Shown piece after piece: positions 32,271-40,174 of a stretch of DNA of 64,000 nucleotides (its first letter is position 1; each line of letters starts with the position of its first letter). Origin of the DNA: Pseudomonas alloputida. GTDB taxonomy: Bacteria; Pseudomonadota; Gammaproteobacteria; Pseudomonadales; Pseudomonadaceae. The stretch is taken from assembly GCF_021283545.2 (NCBI RefSeq), contig NZ_CP128540.1, forward strand, positions 4,189,501 to 4,253,500, in the 5' to 3' direction. Both the position numbers and the translations under genes were made by a program. Under the pieces are notes generated by a model. It was not told the origin of the DNA. It saw nothing but the letters and a program-made list of their open reading frames with translations, and did not search any database.

Positions 32271-33836
32271 TTAGCGGTTGAAGCGCTCCACCAGGGCGCG
32301 CAATCCGGCGCACACGTGTTCCAGTTCGGTACCGCGCGAGGCGGCGGCGTTGGCGCTATGGGCGCTGTGCTGGGCAATACCGGCTACGCCGTTGATCTGC
32401 CGCGAAACGTCTTCTGCCACCGCCGACTGCTGCTGCGAGGCGGTGGCCATCTGCTGGCTCATATCGCTGATGCGCTGTACCGCGTCACGAATGCCATGCA
32501 GCGCCTGCCGAGCTTCCTGCACCTGGGCAACGCCCTGCTCGGCACCGTCGATGCCTCGGCTGGCGATCGCCACGGCTTCCTCGGCGCCACTGCGCAGGGC
32601 ATCGATGATGGCCTGGATGTGCAGGGTGGACTGGCGGGTCTTGTCGGCCAGTGCCCGCACCTCGTCGGCGACCACGGCAAAGCCCCGGCCCTGCTCGCCC
32701 GCACGGGCAGCCTCGATGGCGGCGTTGAGGGCCAGCAGGTTGGTTTGCTCGGCAATGCCGCGGATCATCCCGGCGGCCTCGGCGATGGCGCCGGTCTGAC
32801 CCGCCAGGTGGCTGACCGCCTGGTTGATCTGCGTCACGGTGCTGGCCAGGTTACGAATGGCCGCACCGCTGGCATCGGCCACCTGGCTACCTTGCTCGGC
32901 CAGCAAGTGCGCCGTGTGTGCCTCGGCGGCGGTCAACTGCACGTGGTTGGCCACTTCGCCAATGGAGGCGGCCATCTGGTTCATTGCAGTGGCGCTCAGA
33001 TCGGTTTCGGCACGCTGCTCCAGCAATGCCGCCTCGGTGCTGCGCGACAACTGCCCGGCATCGCGAGCGGCCACGGCCATTTGCCCGGCCAGGTCGCTTA
33101 GCCGCGTCAAGGCGGTTTTCAGGCGTGCCTCTTCGCTGATCAGCATCAGTTGCAACTGCCCGGCAGCACCCGACAGGTCGCTGTAGGTCAAGGCTGCAAT
33201 CGGGTCGGCGAAGGCACCTTCGGCACCCTGCACAATCTGCTGCAGCTGCCGCCCGAGGGCATTGCGCACCCACAGGCCGCAGGCCACGAACAGCCCCAGG
33301 GTCAGCCCCTGCCCCACCAGGCCAGGCCACAGATGGTTGGCCCCCACCGCCAGCAGCCCACCGGCCAGTGGCAAGGCCAAGGCCTGCGCCAGCAAGCTCA
33401 GCCGGCGCGGCGCCGACAATGCCGCCTGGCCGTTGCGCAGCCGCGCATACAGGGCTTCGGCACGGGCTACTTGCTCGCGCGTAGGGCATACGCGCACCGA
33501 CTCGTAACCCACTACCCGCCCACCTTCGAGGATGGGCGTGACGTAGGCATTGACCCAGTAGTAGTCGCCGTTACGGCAGCGGTTCTTGACGATACCCATC
33601 CAGCTCTTGCCGGCTTTCAGGTAGCGCCACATCAACTCGTACACCGCCGGCGGCATGTCCGGGTGGCGCACCAGGTTGTGCGGGCTGCCGATCAGTTCGG
33701 CCTCGCTGTAGCCACTGATGGCGGCAAACTCTGGGTTGCAGTAGGTGATCAGGCTGGCGGTATCGGTAGCAGAAATCAGCCGCTGATGGGGGGGAAAACG
33801 TTGCTCGACCGGGGTTACCGGCAAGTTGAGGCGCAC
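32271..33836 (-). CDS. aer2: Aer-like energy-taxis receptor (Aer2 type)
   Basis: A 521-residue receptor with an N-terminal PAS domain (about 10-120) of the FAD-binding Aer type: [34 protein letters not shown] and the aromatic [10 protein letters not shown]. Two hydrophobic segments (about 150-195) hold it in the membrane without a periplasmic domain. The signalling coil has the tip [18 protein letters not shown]. Such proteins monitor redox or electron flow rather than an external ligand. It is the first gene of a two-gene unit with the downstream c-di-GMP protein. Confidence 0.88.
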   Translation of the reverse strand: MRLNLPVTPVEQRFPPHQRLISATDTASLITYCNPEFAAISGYSEAELIGSPHNLVRHPDMPPAVYELMWRYLKAGKSWMGIVKNRCRNGDYYWVNAYVTPILEGGRVVGYESVRVCPTREQVARAEALYARLRNGQAALSAPRRLSLLAQALALPLAGGLLAVGANHLWPGLVGQGLTLGLFVACGLWVRNALGRQLQQIVQGAEGAFADPIAALTYSDLSGAAGQLQLMLISEEARLKTALTRLSDLAGQMAVAARDAGQLSRSTEAALLEQRAETDLSATAMNQMAASIGEVANHVQLTAAEAHTAHLLAEQGSQVADASGAAIRNLASTVTQINQAVSHLAGQTGAIAEAAGMIRGIAEQTNLLALNAAIEAARAGEQGRGFAVVADEVRALADKTRQSTLHIQAIIDALRSGAEEAVAIASRGIDGAEQGVAQVQEARQALHGIRDAVQRISDMSQQMATASQQQSAVAEDVSRQINGVAGIAQHSAHSANAAASRGTELEHVCAGLRALVERFNR

Positions 33837-34032
33837 GATGAGACTCCATTCAATGACAAGCCGGCACCCAGTTCATCGACGGCCATCGGAACCGAATCAT
33901 GAGGATCCGTTCCAATGGGCAAAAGCGCTTCCTGCCGTTGCGGCACGAGGCCGAACGGTACAAGGAAGGTGACGATGACTGACCGGTCAAGCCATGAATT
34001 CTACGAAATTCATCACATAAATAAAACAAAGG

Positions 34033-34042
34033 TGATCGATCA
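34033..34042. promoter_or_regulatory. Palindrome between aer2-like gene and XRE regulator
   Basis: TGATCGATCA is a perfect 10-bp palindrome in the 266-nt divergent gap. A half-site-like TTGATAGATATC follows at 34058. Which of the two genes it serves is unknown. Nothing else in the gap is recognised. Confidence 0.35.
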
Positions 34043-34102
34043 TGGCGTTGCGCCACATTGATAGATATCGTTAAGTTCTTGATTCTAAATGGGAATTAAG
34101 CG

Positions 34103-34417
34103 ATGACGAGATCAGCTTTGGGTATCGCCCTGCGCCGCTACCGCAAGCTGGCGGGCCTGACCCAGGCACAACTGGCCGAACGGACCGGCTTCGACCCCAA
34201 GACCATCAGCCGTTTCGAAACCAGCACCTACACCCCCAGCATCGATGCAATCATGGCGTTTGCCCAGGTGCTGGGCGTCAAGACCAAGGACTTCTTCGCT
34301 GAACCGGACGACGAAGAGGAGCAGCGCGCCTACCTGTTCGGCGTCATCCACAACGCCCCACCCAAAGATCTTGGCAAGCTGATTGCAGCAGTGGACCAGG
34401 CACTGGCCAAGCCCTGA
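34103..34417 (+). CDS. XRE-family transcriptional regulator
   Basis: A 104-residue DNA-binding protein. The N-terminal HTH_3 domain covers about residues 5-65 (GIALRRYRKLAGLTQAQLAERTGFDPKTISRFETSTYTPS in its two halves), followed by a short acidic linker and a C-terminal helix (DLGKLIAAVDQALAK). There is no ligand-binding or peptidase domain. Targets are unknown; the divergent aer2-like operon or its own promoter are the nearest candidates. Confidence 0.85.
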   Translation: MTRSALGIALRRYRKLAGLTQAQLAERTGFDPKTISRFETSTYTPSIDAIMAFAQVLGVKTKDFFAEPDDEEEQRAYLFGVIHNAPPKDLGKLIAAVDQALAKP

Positions 34418-34484
34418 GCTATTTCACGCGCCAGCTTTCACGGCACGCACCGAACTAGAGCATGGCAGGCCGGATTGCCCCACA

Positions 34485-34499
34485 ACTGGTCAGACCGGT
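34485..34499. promoter_or_regulatory. GntR/FCD-type operator upstream of the dicarboxylate transporter gene
   Basis: ACTGGTC-A-GACCGGT is a 7+7 inverted repeat with one mismatch around a single base. It resembles operators of FCD-type GntR regulators (TGGTNxACCA class). A weaker related site, ACCGGTAAGACCA, lies at 34559-34571. Two such regulators are encoded just downstream. Confidence 0.5.
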
Positions 34500-34505
34500 A
34501 AGGCC

Positions 34506-34531
34506 AAAAATCCTTGCAATCAGGGATTTTT
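34506..34531 (+). terminator. Terminator after the XRE gene
   Basis: AAAAATCC and GGATTTTT form an 8-bp stem ending in T residues, 90 nt downstream of the XRE gene. Confidence 0.55.
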
Positions 34532-34644
34532 CGCGCTTTTATGGCCTCGCGCTGAACAAACCGGTAAGACCACAATAATTAAGTCCTGCGCTCTTTCGCC
34601 CCGTGCGGCTACCGAAGCAAGGACACCGATCAGAGACTCCTCCC

Positions 34645-35955
34645 ATGCTCAAATGGTGCTCGCGTTCGATTTTCCTGCAAGTCGTACTCGGCCTTGCCCT
34701 CGGCATCGCCTGCGGTCTGAGCTTCCCCGACCTCTCCCTGCAACTCAAACCCCTCGGCGACGGCTTCATCAAGCTGATCAAGATGCTCATCGGCCTGATC
34801 GTGTTCTGCGTGGTGGTCAGCGGCATTTCGGGTGCGGGCGACCTGAAAAAGGTCGGGCGTATCGGCCTGAAGTCGGTGATCTACTTCGAAGTGCTGACTA
34901 CCCTGGCGCTGGTGATCGGCCTGGTGTTCGCCTTCACCAGTGGCATTGGCAGCGGTGCCAATATTCACCTGGATCAACTGTCCGCCGCCGATGCCAACGG
35001 CTTGGCCGAGCGCGGCCAGCACATCCATGGCGCCACGGCGTTCTTCATGGACCTGATCCCCACCTCGGTGATCGGTGCCTTCGCCGACAACAACATTCTT
35101 CAGGTGCTGCTGTTCTCGGTGCTGTTCGGCAGCGCCCTGAACCTGGTGGGTGACTCGGCCGCCGGCATTTCGCGACTGATCAACGAACTGAGCCATGTGA
35201 TCTTCCGCATCATGGGCATGATCGTGCGCCTGGCGCCGATCGGCGTGTTCGGTGCCATCGCCTTCACCACCAGCAAGTACGGCCTGGCGTCGCTGCAGCA
35301 CCTGGGCGGGCTGGTGGCGCTGTTCTACCTCACCTGTGCCGGCTTCGTGCTGATCGTGCTGGGCACCGTCATGCGCCTGTCGGGCTTGAAACTGCTGCCG
35401 TTGATCAAGTACCTGCGCGAAGAGCTGACCATCGTCCTGGGCACCGCCTCTTCCGACGCCGTGCTGCCACAGATCATGCGCAAGCTTGAGCACCTGGGCA
35501 TCGGCAGTTCCACGGTCGGCCTGGTGATCCCTACCGGCTACTCGTTCAACCTCGATGGTTTTTCCATCTACCTCACCCTGGCGATCGTGTTCATCGCCAA
35601 CGCCACCGGCACGCCACTGGAAATGACCGACCTGCTGACCATCCTGCTGGTGTCGCTGGTGACTTCCAAGGGGGCTCACGGCATCCCAGGCTCGGCACTG
35701 GTGATTCTTGCCGCCACCCTGACTGCGGTACCGGCGATCCCTGTGGTTGGCCTGGTACTGGTGCTGGCGGTGGACTGGTTCATGGGTATCGGCCGGGCGT
35801 TGACCAACCTGATCGGCAACTGCGTGGCCACCGTGGCCATTGCCCGTTGGGAGAAGGACATTGACCTGGAACGTGCGCAGAACGTGCTCGACGGCAAGCC
35901 TGGCTTTGCCCCCACGCCACGCAAGCAACCCAGCGCCCATCAACAGGAATTCTGA
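34645..35955 (+). CDS. DctA-type dicarboxylate:cation symporter
   Basis: A 436-residue symporter of the DAACS family with about eight helices and two re-entrant loops. Family marks are GDGFIKLIKMLIGLIVFC near the N-terminus, the serine-rich loop IVLGTASSDAVLPQ, the substrate/cation motif GYSFNLDGFSIY, and SKGAHGIPGSALVILAAT. It imports C4-dicarboxylates or related acids with protons or Na+. The start at 34645 places the first helix correctly. Two GntR-type regulator genes follow on the same strand. Confidence 0.9.
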   Translation: MLKWCSRSIFLQVVLGLALGIACGLSFPDLSLQLKPLGDGFIKLIKMLIGLIVFCVVVSGISGAGDLKKVGRIGLKSVIYFEVLTTLALVIGLVFAFTSGIGSGANIHLDQLSAADANGLAERGQHIHGATAFFMDLIPTSVIGAFADNNILQVLLFSVLFGSALNLVGDSAAGISRLINELSHVIFRIMGMIVRLAPIGVFGAIAFTTSKYGLASLQHLGGLVALFYLTCAGFVLIVLGTVMRLSGLKLLPLIKYLREELTIVLGTASSDAVLPQIMRKLEHLGIGSSTVGLVIPTGYSFNLDGFSIYLTLAIVFIANATGTPLEMTDLLTILLVSLVTSKGAHGIPGSALVILAATLTAVPAIPVVGLVLVLAVDWFMGIGRALTNLIGNCVATVAIARWEKDIDLERAQNVLDGKPGFAPTPRKQPSAHQQEF

Positions 35956-35998
35956 GCGAACGTGGCCGGCATGACGCCGGCCCTTCCAGGAGCGAACC

Positions 35999-36697
35999 GT
36001 GATCAGCTCATCAACCGTCGTCAACTCAGTGGTGGAAAAACTCCGCCAGGCCCTGGCCCGCGGCCAATGGCGCACCGGCGACATGCTGCCAGGCCAGCGC
36101 GAACTGGCCGAACAACTGGGCATCAGCCGCCCCAGCCTGCGCGAAGCGGTAACCGTGCTGGAAACACTGGGCCTGGTGCGCTCGTTACCCGGCAAGGGCG
36201 TGTTGGTGCTCGATGCCGATGCCCAGCCGTCGGGCGTGGAAACCAGTGCTGCGGCCAGCCTGGCCGACGTGCTGGAACTGCGCTACACACTCGAACCGTT
36301 CATCGTCGGCCTGGTGGCGCAGTCGGCCAACAGCCAGGACATCGGCCAGTTGCGCCTGACCCTGATGGACATGCGCGAAGCGCTGGAGGCCGATGACAGC
36401 GAGGCCGGGGTCAAAGCCTACATTGCCTTCCATGAGGCGCTGTTCGCCCTGACCACCAACCCGATTTTCCAGAGCGTGGTGCAGCAGACCGGCAATGCCC
36501 TGAAGCAAAGCGCCGACATGCTGCGCAACTCGCCCGAGCACCTGGCCGCGCGGCTGAAGGAAAACGAAGCGGTGGTGCGCGCCATTCGCGAACGCAGCAG
36601 CGCCCAGGCCAGTGCCCAGATGCGTCAGCACATCGTGGCCGAAGGGCTGCGCATGGGTATCGCGCTGAATATCCCGGACGAACATCCGCATCCATGA
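35999..36697 (+). CDS. FadR/LldR-type GntR regulator 1
   Basis: A 232-residue GntR-family repressor. The winged HTH domain (about 10-75) contains LPGQRELAEQLGISRPSLREAVTVLETLGLV; the FCD ligand domain follows (about 85-220) with the metal-site residues on helices ELRYTLEPFIVGLVA and AYIAFHEALFALT. It starts with GTG preceded by CCAGGAGCG. It lies 43 nt after the transporter gene and probably controls it, through the ACTGGTC-type palindrome upstream. Confidence 0.88.
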   Translation: MISSSTVVNSVVEKLRQALARGQWRTGDMLPGQRELAEQLGISRPSLREAVTVLETLGLVRSLPGKGVLVLDADAQPSGVETSAAASLADVLELRYTLEPFIVGLVAQSANSQDIGQLRLTLMDMREALEADDSEAGVKAYIAFHEALFALTTNPIFQSVVQQTGNALKQSADMLRNSPEHLAARLKENEAVVRAIRERSSAQASAQMRQHIVAEGLRMGIALNIPDEHPHP

Positions 36698-36713
36698 CCT
36701 CAGGAGAGTGCCC

Positions 36714-37382
36714 ATGAACGCCGTCCCCCACTTGCCTACCCTGCTCGCGGCCGGCGAAACCCGCCTGTCGGCCGAGCAGATTTATCCAAGGCTGTTCGAC
36801 GCCATTCTCGAACAGCGCCTGCCACCGGGCAGTCTGTTGCCCGAACAGGCGCTGGGCCATGCCTTTGGTGTCAGCCGCACGGTGATCCGCCGTGTGCTCG
36901 GGCGCCTGTCCGACCAGCAGGTGGTGGTACAGCGCCCCAGCCACACCGCGCATCTGGCTGCGCCTGACCCGGACCAGGCACGTCAGGTGCTCAGTGCCCG
37001 GCGTCTGGCCGAAACCACGCTGATCACCCTGGCCGCGCAACGCGCCCGGCCGGCGCAGGTACGCCAGTTACGGCAACTGGTAGAGCGCGAGCGCCAGCAC
37101 CATGAGCGTGGCGAACGCTGCGCGGCGATCCGCCTGGGCGGCGAGTTCCATCTGAAACTGGCGCAGGTGGCGGCCAATGCGCCACTGGCGCGATTTCTCA
37201 ATGGACTGGTGCCGATGACCTCGCTGATCATCGCTCGCTACGAATCGCCTTGCTGCGATCACTGCGCGTGGGAAGAGCATGCGGCAATCATCGATGCCGT
37301 GGAGCAAGGTGATGCCGAAGCGGCCCTGGAGTTGATGCACAGGCACCTTGACCGCCTGGAAGAAAAGCTGGACCTGGAATAA
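36714..37382 (+). CDS. GntR regulator 2 (FCD domain)
   Basis: A 222-residue second GntR-family regulator. Its wHTH shows LPPGSLLPEQALGHAFGVSRTVIRRVLGRL and the FCD part keeps the metal-site pattern FHLKLAQVAANAPLARFL and EEHAAIIDAVEQGDAEAALELMHRHL. The ATG at 36714 has CAGGAGAG upstream; a GTG two codons earlier is in frame. It starts 16 nt after regulator 1. Two different FCD regulators in a row suggest response to two effectors or a second remote target. Confidence 0.85.
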   Translation: MNAVPHLPTLLAAGETRLSAEQIYPRLFDAILEQRLPPGSLLPEQALGHAFGVSRTVIRRVLGRLSDQQVVVQRPSHTAHLAAPDPDQARQVLSARRLAETTLITLAAQRARPAQVRQLRQLVERERQHHERGERCAAIRLGGEFHLKLAQVAANAPLARFLNGLVPMTSLIIARYESPCCDHCAWEEHAAIIDAVEQGDAEAALELMHRHLDRLEEKLDLE

Positions 37383-37533
37383 CCCGACCAGGCTGACGCG
37401 ATCGCTCTGACGCAGGCCGCGCTCACGCAACCATTTGCAGCGCTGCTGAGCGGGCGATGGGCTGCACAGCAGCCCCAACAGCCCCACCCTATACTTCGAG
37501 AACCCCCCCAGCCTCTACCAGGGAGGCGGTCGC

Positions 37534-38583
37534 GTGAGTTCTCGAGTCCTCCTGTTGCTCTGCCTTCTGCTGGCCCTCGGCGGTTGTGCGAGCAAGCGCC
37601 CCCCTGCCCCGCCGCCGCCCACAATACTCACCCCCGCGGCCTGGCAACGCATCGACCAGGAACTGATCGATGCCTCGGTCGGTGCCGCCGGCTCGGCCAA
37701 CGACTATGCCCGGCGCTCCATGCGGGTGTGGAAGGAGCAGGTGCAACAACGCACCGAGCGCGACTTCATCCCCTGGTTCACGGGTTACTGGACCCAGCAA
37801 TGGCTCACCCTCAAGGTGGCCTGGTACAAGCTCGACAGCGGCGAGGGGCGGGAACCGGCAGAAAAACGCCTGGCCCTGTACCTGCAGGAGCAGTATCGCG
37901 CGCGGGTGATCGAGCCGGTGGCCGAGCAGATCAACCCCGAGGGCATCCGCGACCGCGCCTGCGAACTGTACCTGCAACTGCTCGTCCAGCAACTGCCGGC
38001 GATCATCAGCCGGTACAACGCGCCGCCCGAGCAGTTCAGCCAGCGCCTCAACCGTATCCCCGCCATCGCCCTGGGGCCACCGGATGCGCGCAATGCCAGC
38101 CTGTATCAGCTGCTGCGGGCCAAGTCACTGGACCAGCAGCCGGCCTGGCAAGCCATGCGCCAGCACTTGCATCAGCAGGCCAGCAAAGGCCCTGGCCGGA
38201 CCGATGTCGGGCTCAACTCGGTGGCCACCCAGGCCAGCGAAAAGCTTGGCGCCACCCTGGCCCCACGCGGGATCGCCAGTGCCGTGGCATCGGCAGTGGG
38301 CAAGGTGGCAGGGGCGATGATTTCGATTGCCGCAGCCGGTTACGGGGTGATGACCCATGACCGTGACCACCCGCAGATGGTCGAACAACTGCGGGTGATC
38401 CTGAACGTGGCGTTGAACCAGGAATGGCAGGAGTTGATGGAGAACCGCCAGAGCGGGGCCATGGCGGGGGTCTATTACCTGTCGGGGCAGGTTGAGGACA
38501 GCTTGCTGGCCAGTGCGCCGCGGCCGGTGGAGCAGCAGGTCGAGCAGCAGCAGGCGCCTTTGATCATTCGCCTGCCACCTTAG
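37534..38583 (+). CDS. Predicted lipoprotein
   Basis: A 349-residue lipoprotein beginning at a GTG. The signal MSSRVLLLLCLLLALGGCAS ends in the lipobox LGGC with Ala-Ser after it. A Pro-rich tether is followed by a largely helical domain (RRSMRVWKEQVQQRTERDF, WFTGYWTQQWL) and a Gly/Ala-rich hydrophobic segment near residues 245-275 (GIASAVASAVGKVAGAMISIAAAGYG) that could insert in a membrane. I do not recognise a family with a known role. The 151 nt before it appear free of genes. Confidence 0.75.
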   Translation: MSSRVLLLLCLLLALGGCASKRPPAPPPPTILTPAAWQRIDQELIDASVGAAGSANDYARRSMRVWKEQVQQRTERDFIPWFTGYWTQQWLTLKVAWYKLDSGEGREPAEKRLALYLQEQYRARVIEPVAEQINPEGIRDRACELYLQLLVQQLPAIISRYNAPPEQFSQRLNRIPAIALGPPDARNASLYQLLRAKSLDQQPAWQAMRQHLHQQASKGPGRTDVGLNSVATQASEKLGATLAPRGIASAVASAVGKVAGAMISIAAAGYGVMTHDRDHPQMVEQLRVILNVALNQEWQELMENRQSGAMAGVYYLSGQVEDSLLASAPRPVEQQVEQQQAPLIIRLPP

Positions 38584-38622
38584 TGGCGGCCTGTGCCGGC
38601 GTTTTCGCAGCGCAAGGCTGTA

Positions 38623-39051
38623 TCAAGCTGTGGCAAGGGCAGAGCTTGGCAAGCCAAACACACGATCAAACGCCCAGTTGTAGGCAAAGGTGTAGCACGG
38701 CACCAGGATGATGAACGCCATATCCACCAGCAGCGCTTCCAGCAATGTCATGTCCAGCCACCAGGCAATCAGCGGAATCAGGTACACCACCAGGGTCAAC
38801 TGGAAGCCGATGGCATGCACCACCCGCCGCGCCACGCTGCGCCCACGCTTGGCCTGGCCGCTCTCCCAGTACTCGAACAGGGTGTTGTAGATCAGGTTCC
38901 AGAGCATGGCGATGGTGGTGATCATCACCGCCAGCGGCCCGGTATGCGACGCCTGCGTATCTGACAGGTAGGCCAGCCCGAGGGTCGACATGCACAGCCC
39001 GATCAGTTCATAGAACGTCACGTAGACCAACTTGCGTTTCAATCCCTGCAC
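38623..39051 (-). CDS. PACE-family efflux transporter (AceI-like)
   Basis: A 142-residue, four-helix membrane protein of the proteobacterial antimicrobial compound efflux family, made of two BTP repeats. Each repeat starts with a basic residue run and a conserved Glu/aromatic helix: KRKLVYVTFYELIGLC and RRVVHAIGFQLTLVVYL. NLIYNTLFEYWE is the typical loop between them. Homologues export biocides such as chlorhexidine or short diamines. It is divergent from a LysR gene, the usual arrangement for aceI. Confidence 0.87.
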   Translation of the reverse strand: MQGLKRKLVYVTFYELIGLCMSTLGLAYLSDTQASHTGPLAVMITTIAMLWNLIYNTLFEYWESGQAKRGRSVARRVVHAIGFQLTLVVYLIPLIAWWLDMTLLEALLVDMAFIILVPCYTFAYNWAFDRVFGLPSSALATA

Positions 39052-39125
39052 CCGGGGTTACCTCCAAAGACAAAAAGCGATGGGGGCGATCATGCTTCAA
39101 CGCACTTGACAGCAAAAGTCAGCAG

Positions 39126-39144
39126 CTGTCAGATCAACTGACAG
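39126..39144. promoter_or_regulatory. LysR-type inverted repeat between PACE and LysR genes
   Basis: CTGTCAG-ATCAA-CTGACAG is a perfect 7+7 inverted repeat. It overlaps the ribosome-binding region of the lysR gene, so autorepression is likely. A partial copy, TTGACAGCAAAAGTCAG, lies just to its left. Confidence 0.6.
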
Positions 39145-39153
39145 GAGGCTGCC

Positions 39154-40032
39154 ATGAACTTTTCCAGCGACAACATCCAGCTGTTTCTGGCCGTGCTCGA
39201 CCACGGTTCGTTTTCCGCCGCAGCGCGCGCCCTCAAGCGCGTGCCTTCAGCCGTGAGCATGGCCATTGGCAACCTTGAAGCAGAACTTGGCTACAGCCTG
39301 TTCGAACGTGGCCCGCGTGAAGTTCGCCCAACCGCACAGGCCTTGGCCCTGGAGCCACACGCCAGGCTGATTGCCGAACAACTGGGGCTGCTGCAGGTTC
39401 ATGCTCTGGAGCTGTCCCAAGGGCTGGAGAGCAGCCTGACCCTGGCAGTGGCACCCGACATCGATCACCGCCCGCTGCTGGCGGCCATCGCCAACCTAGG
39501 TAAGCGCCACCCATTGCTGGATATTGCCCTGCTCAGCGCCCCGCAGGAAGAAGCCCTGCACTTGCTGGACAGCGGCCGTGCCGACCTCTGCGTAGCCTTT
39601 GCCGGCCTGCAGGTCGATGCCCGCCGCGGCTTCCAGCACATCGGCATGGAGTCGCTGGTAGCCACCCTGTCGCCGGCCCACCCGGCCCTGCGTGAGGGGC
39701 GTATCCACGACCTTGAGGACCTGACCCAGGTGCGTCAGATTCTGGTGCGCAGCCGCGATCTGCCTCTGGCTGACCCTCGCCCACTGATCGGCGCCACACA
39801 CTGGTCCACCGACAGCTTCGACCTGGCGCTGCAGATGGTTGAAGCTGGCTTGGGCTGGGGAGATCTGCCGTTGTCGCGGGTCGCCCCGCTGCTGGCCAGC
39901 GGGCGTCTGGTGCGCCTGGAATTCCGTAATACACGCAACGAATTGCAACTGCCCGTGCATATCCTGTGGCGCAAACAACAGCCGCTGCAGCAGGCTGCAC
40001 GTCTGCTGATCGAGCAGCTGGCTGATCCGTGA
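39154..40032 (+). CDS. LysR-family regulator (AceR-like position)
   Basis: A 292-residue LysR-type regulator. The N-terminal wHTH (about 1-60) contains LFLAVLDHGSFSAAARALKRVPSAVS; the rest is a periplasmic-binding-like effector domain (about 90-290) with DIDHRPLLAAIANLGKRHPLLDI at its start. ACAGGAGG at the correct spacing fixes the start. Its divergent partner is the PACE efflux gene, which it most likely activates in response to a biocide or polyamine; this is inference from arrangement. Confidence 0.9.
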   Translation: MNFSSDNIQLFLAVLDHGSFSAAARALKRVPSAVSMAIGNLEAELGYSLFERGPREVRPTAQALALEPHARLIAEQLGLLQVHALELSQGLESSLTLAVAPDIDHRPLLAAIANLGKRHPLLDIALLSAPQEEALHLLDSGRADLCVAFAGLQVDARRGFQHIGMESLVATLSPAHPALREGRIHDLEDLTQVRQILVRSRDLPLADPRPLIGATHWSTDSFDLALQMVEAGLGWGDLPLSRVAPLLASGRLVRLEFRNTRNELQLPVHILWRKQQPLQQAARLLIEQLADP

Positions 40033-40090
40033 CTGCCGTCCGTCGAAACGTCTGTAAGAATTTTCCCTAAGCACTTCAATCTTTTACCCC

Positions 40091-40114
40091 TCAAGCCGAT
40101 ATCTCGGTCGATAG
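40091..40114 (+). promoter_or_regulatory. Candidate sigma28 (FliA) promoter of the chemoreceptor gene
   Basis: TCAAG, an 11-nt gap, then GTCGATAG fits the FliA pattern (TCAAG/TAAAG class -35 and GCCGATAA -10). It lies 60 nt before the chemoreceptor start. Confidence 0.55.
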
Positions 40115-40174
40115 GCCCCGCACCGCGTCATGAGCGCGCTGCGCCCTCCCCTCATTGGCTCAAGGTCTCGAAAC

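Noticed and set aside
34630..36195. 521-codon minus-strand frame opposite the dicarboxylate transporter
   Set aside because: His/Gln/Asp-rich composition typical of an antisense frame; the plus-strand membrane protein is clear.
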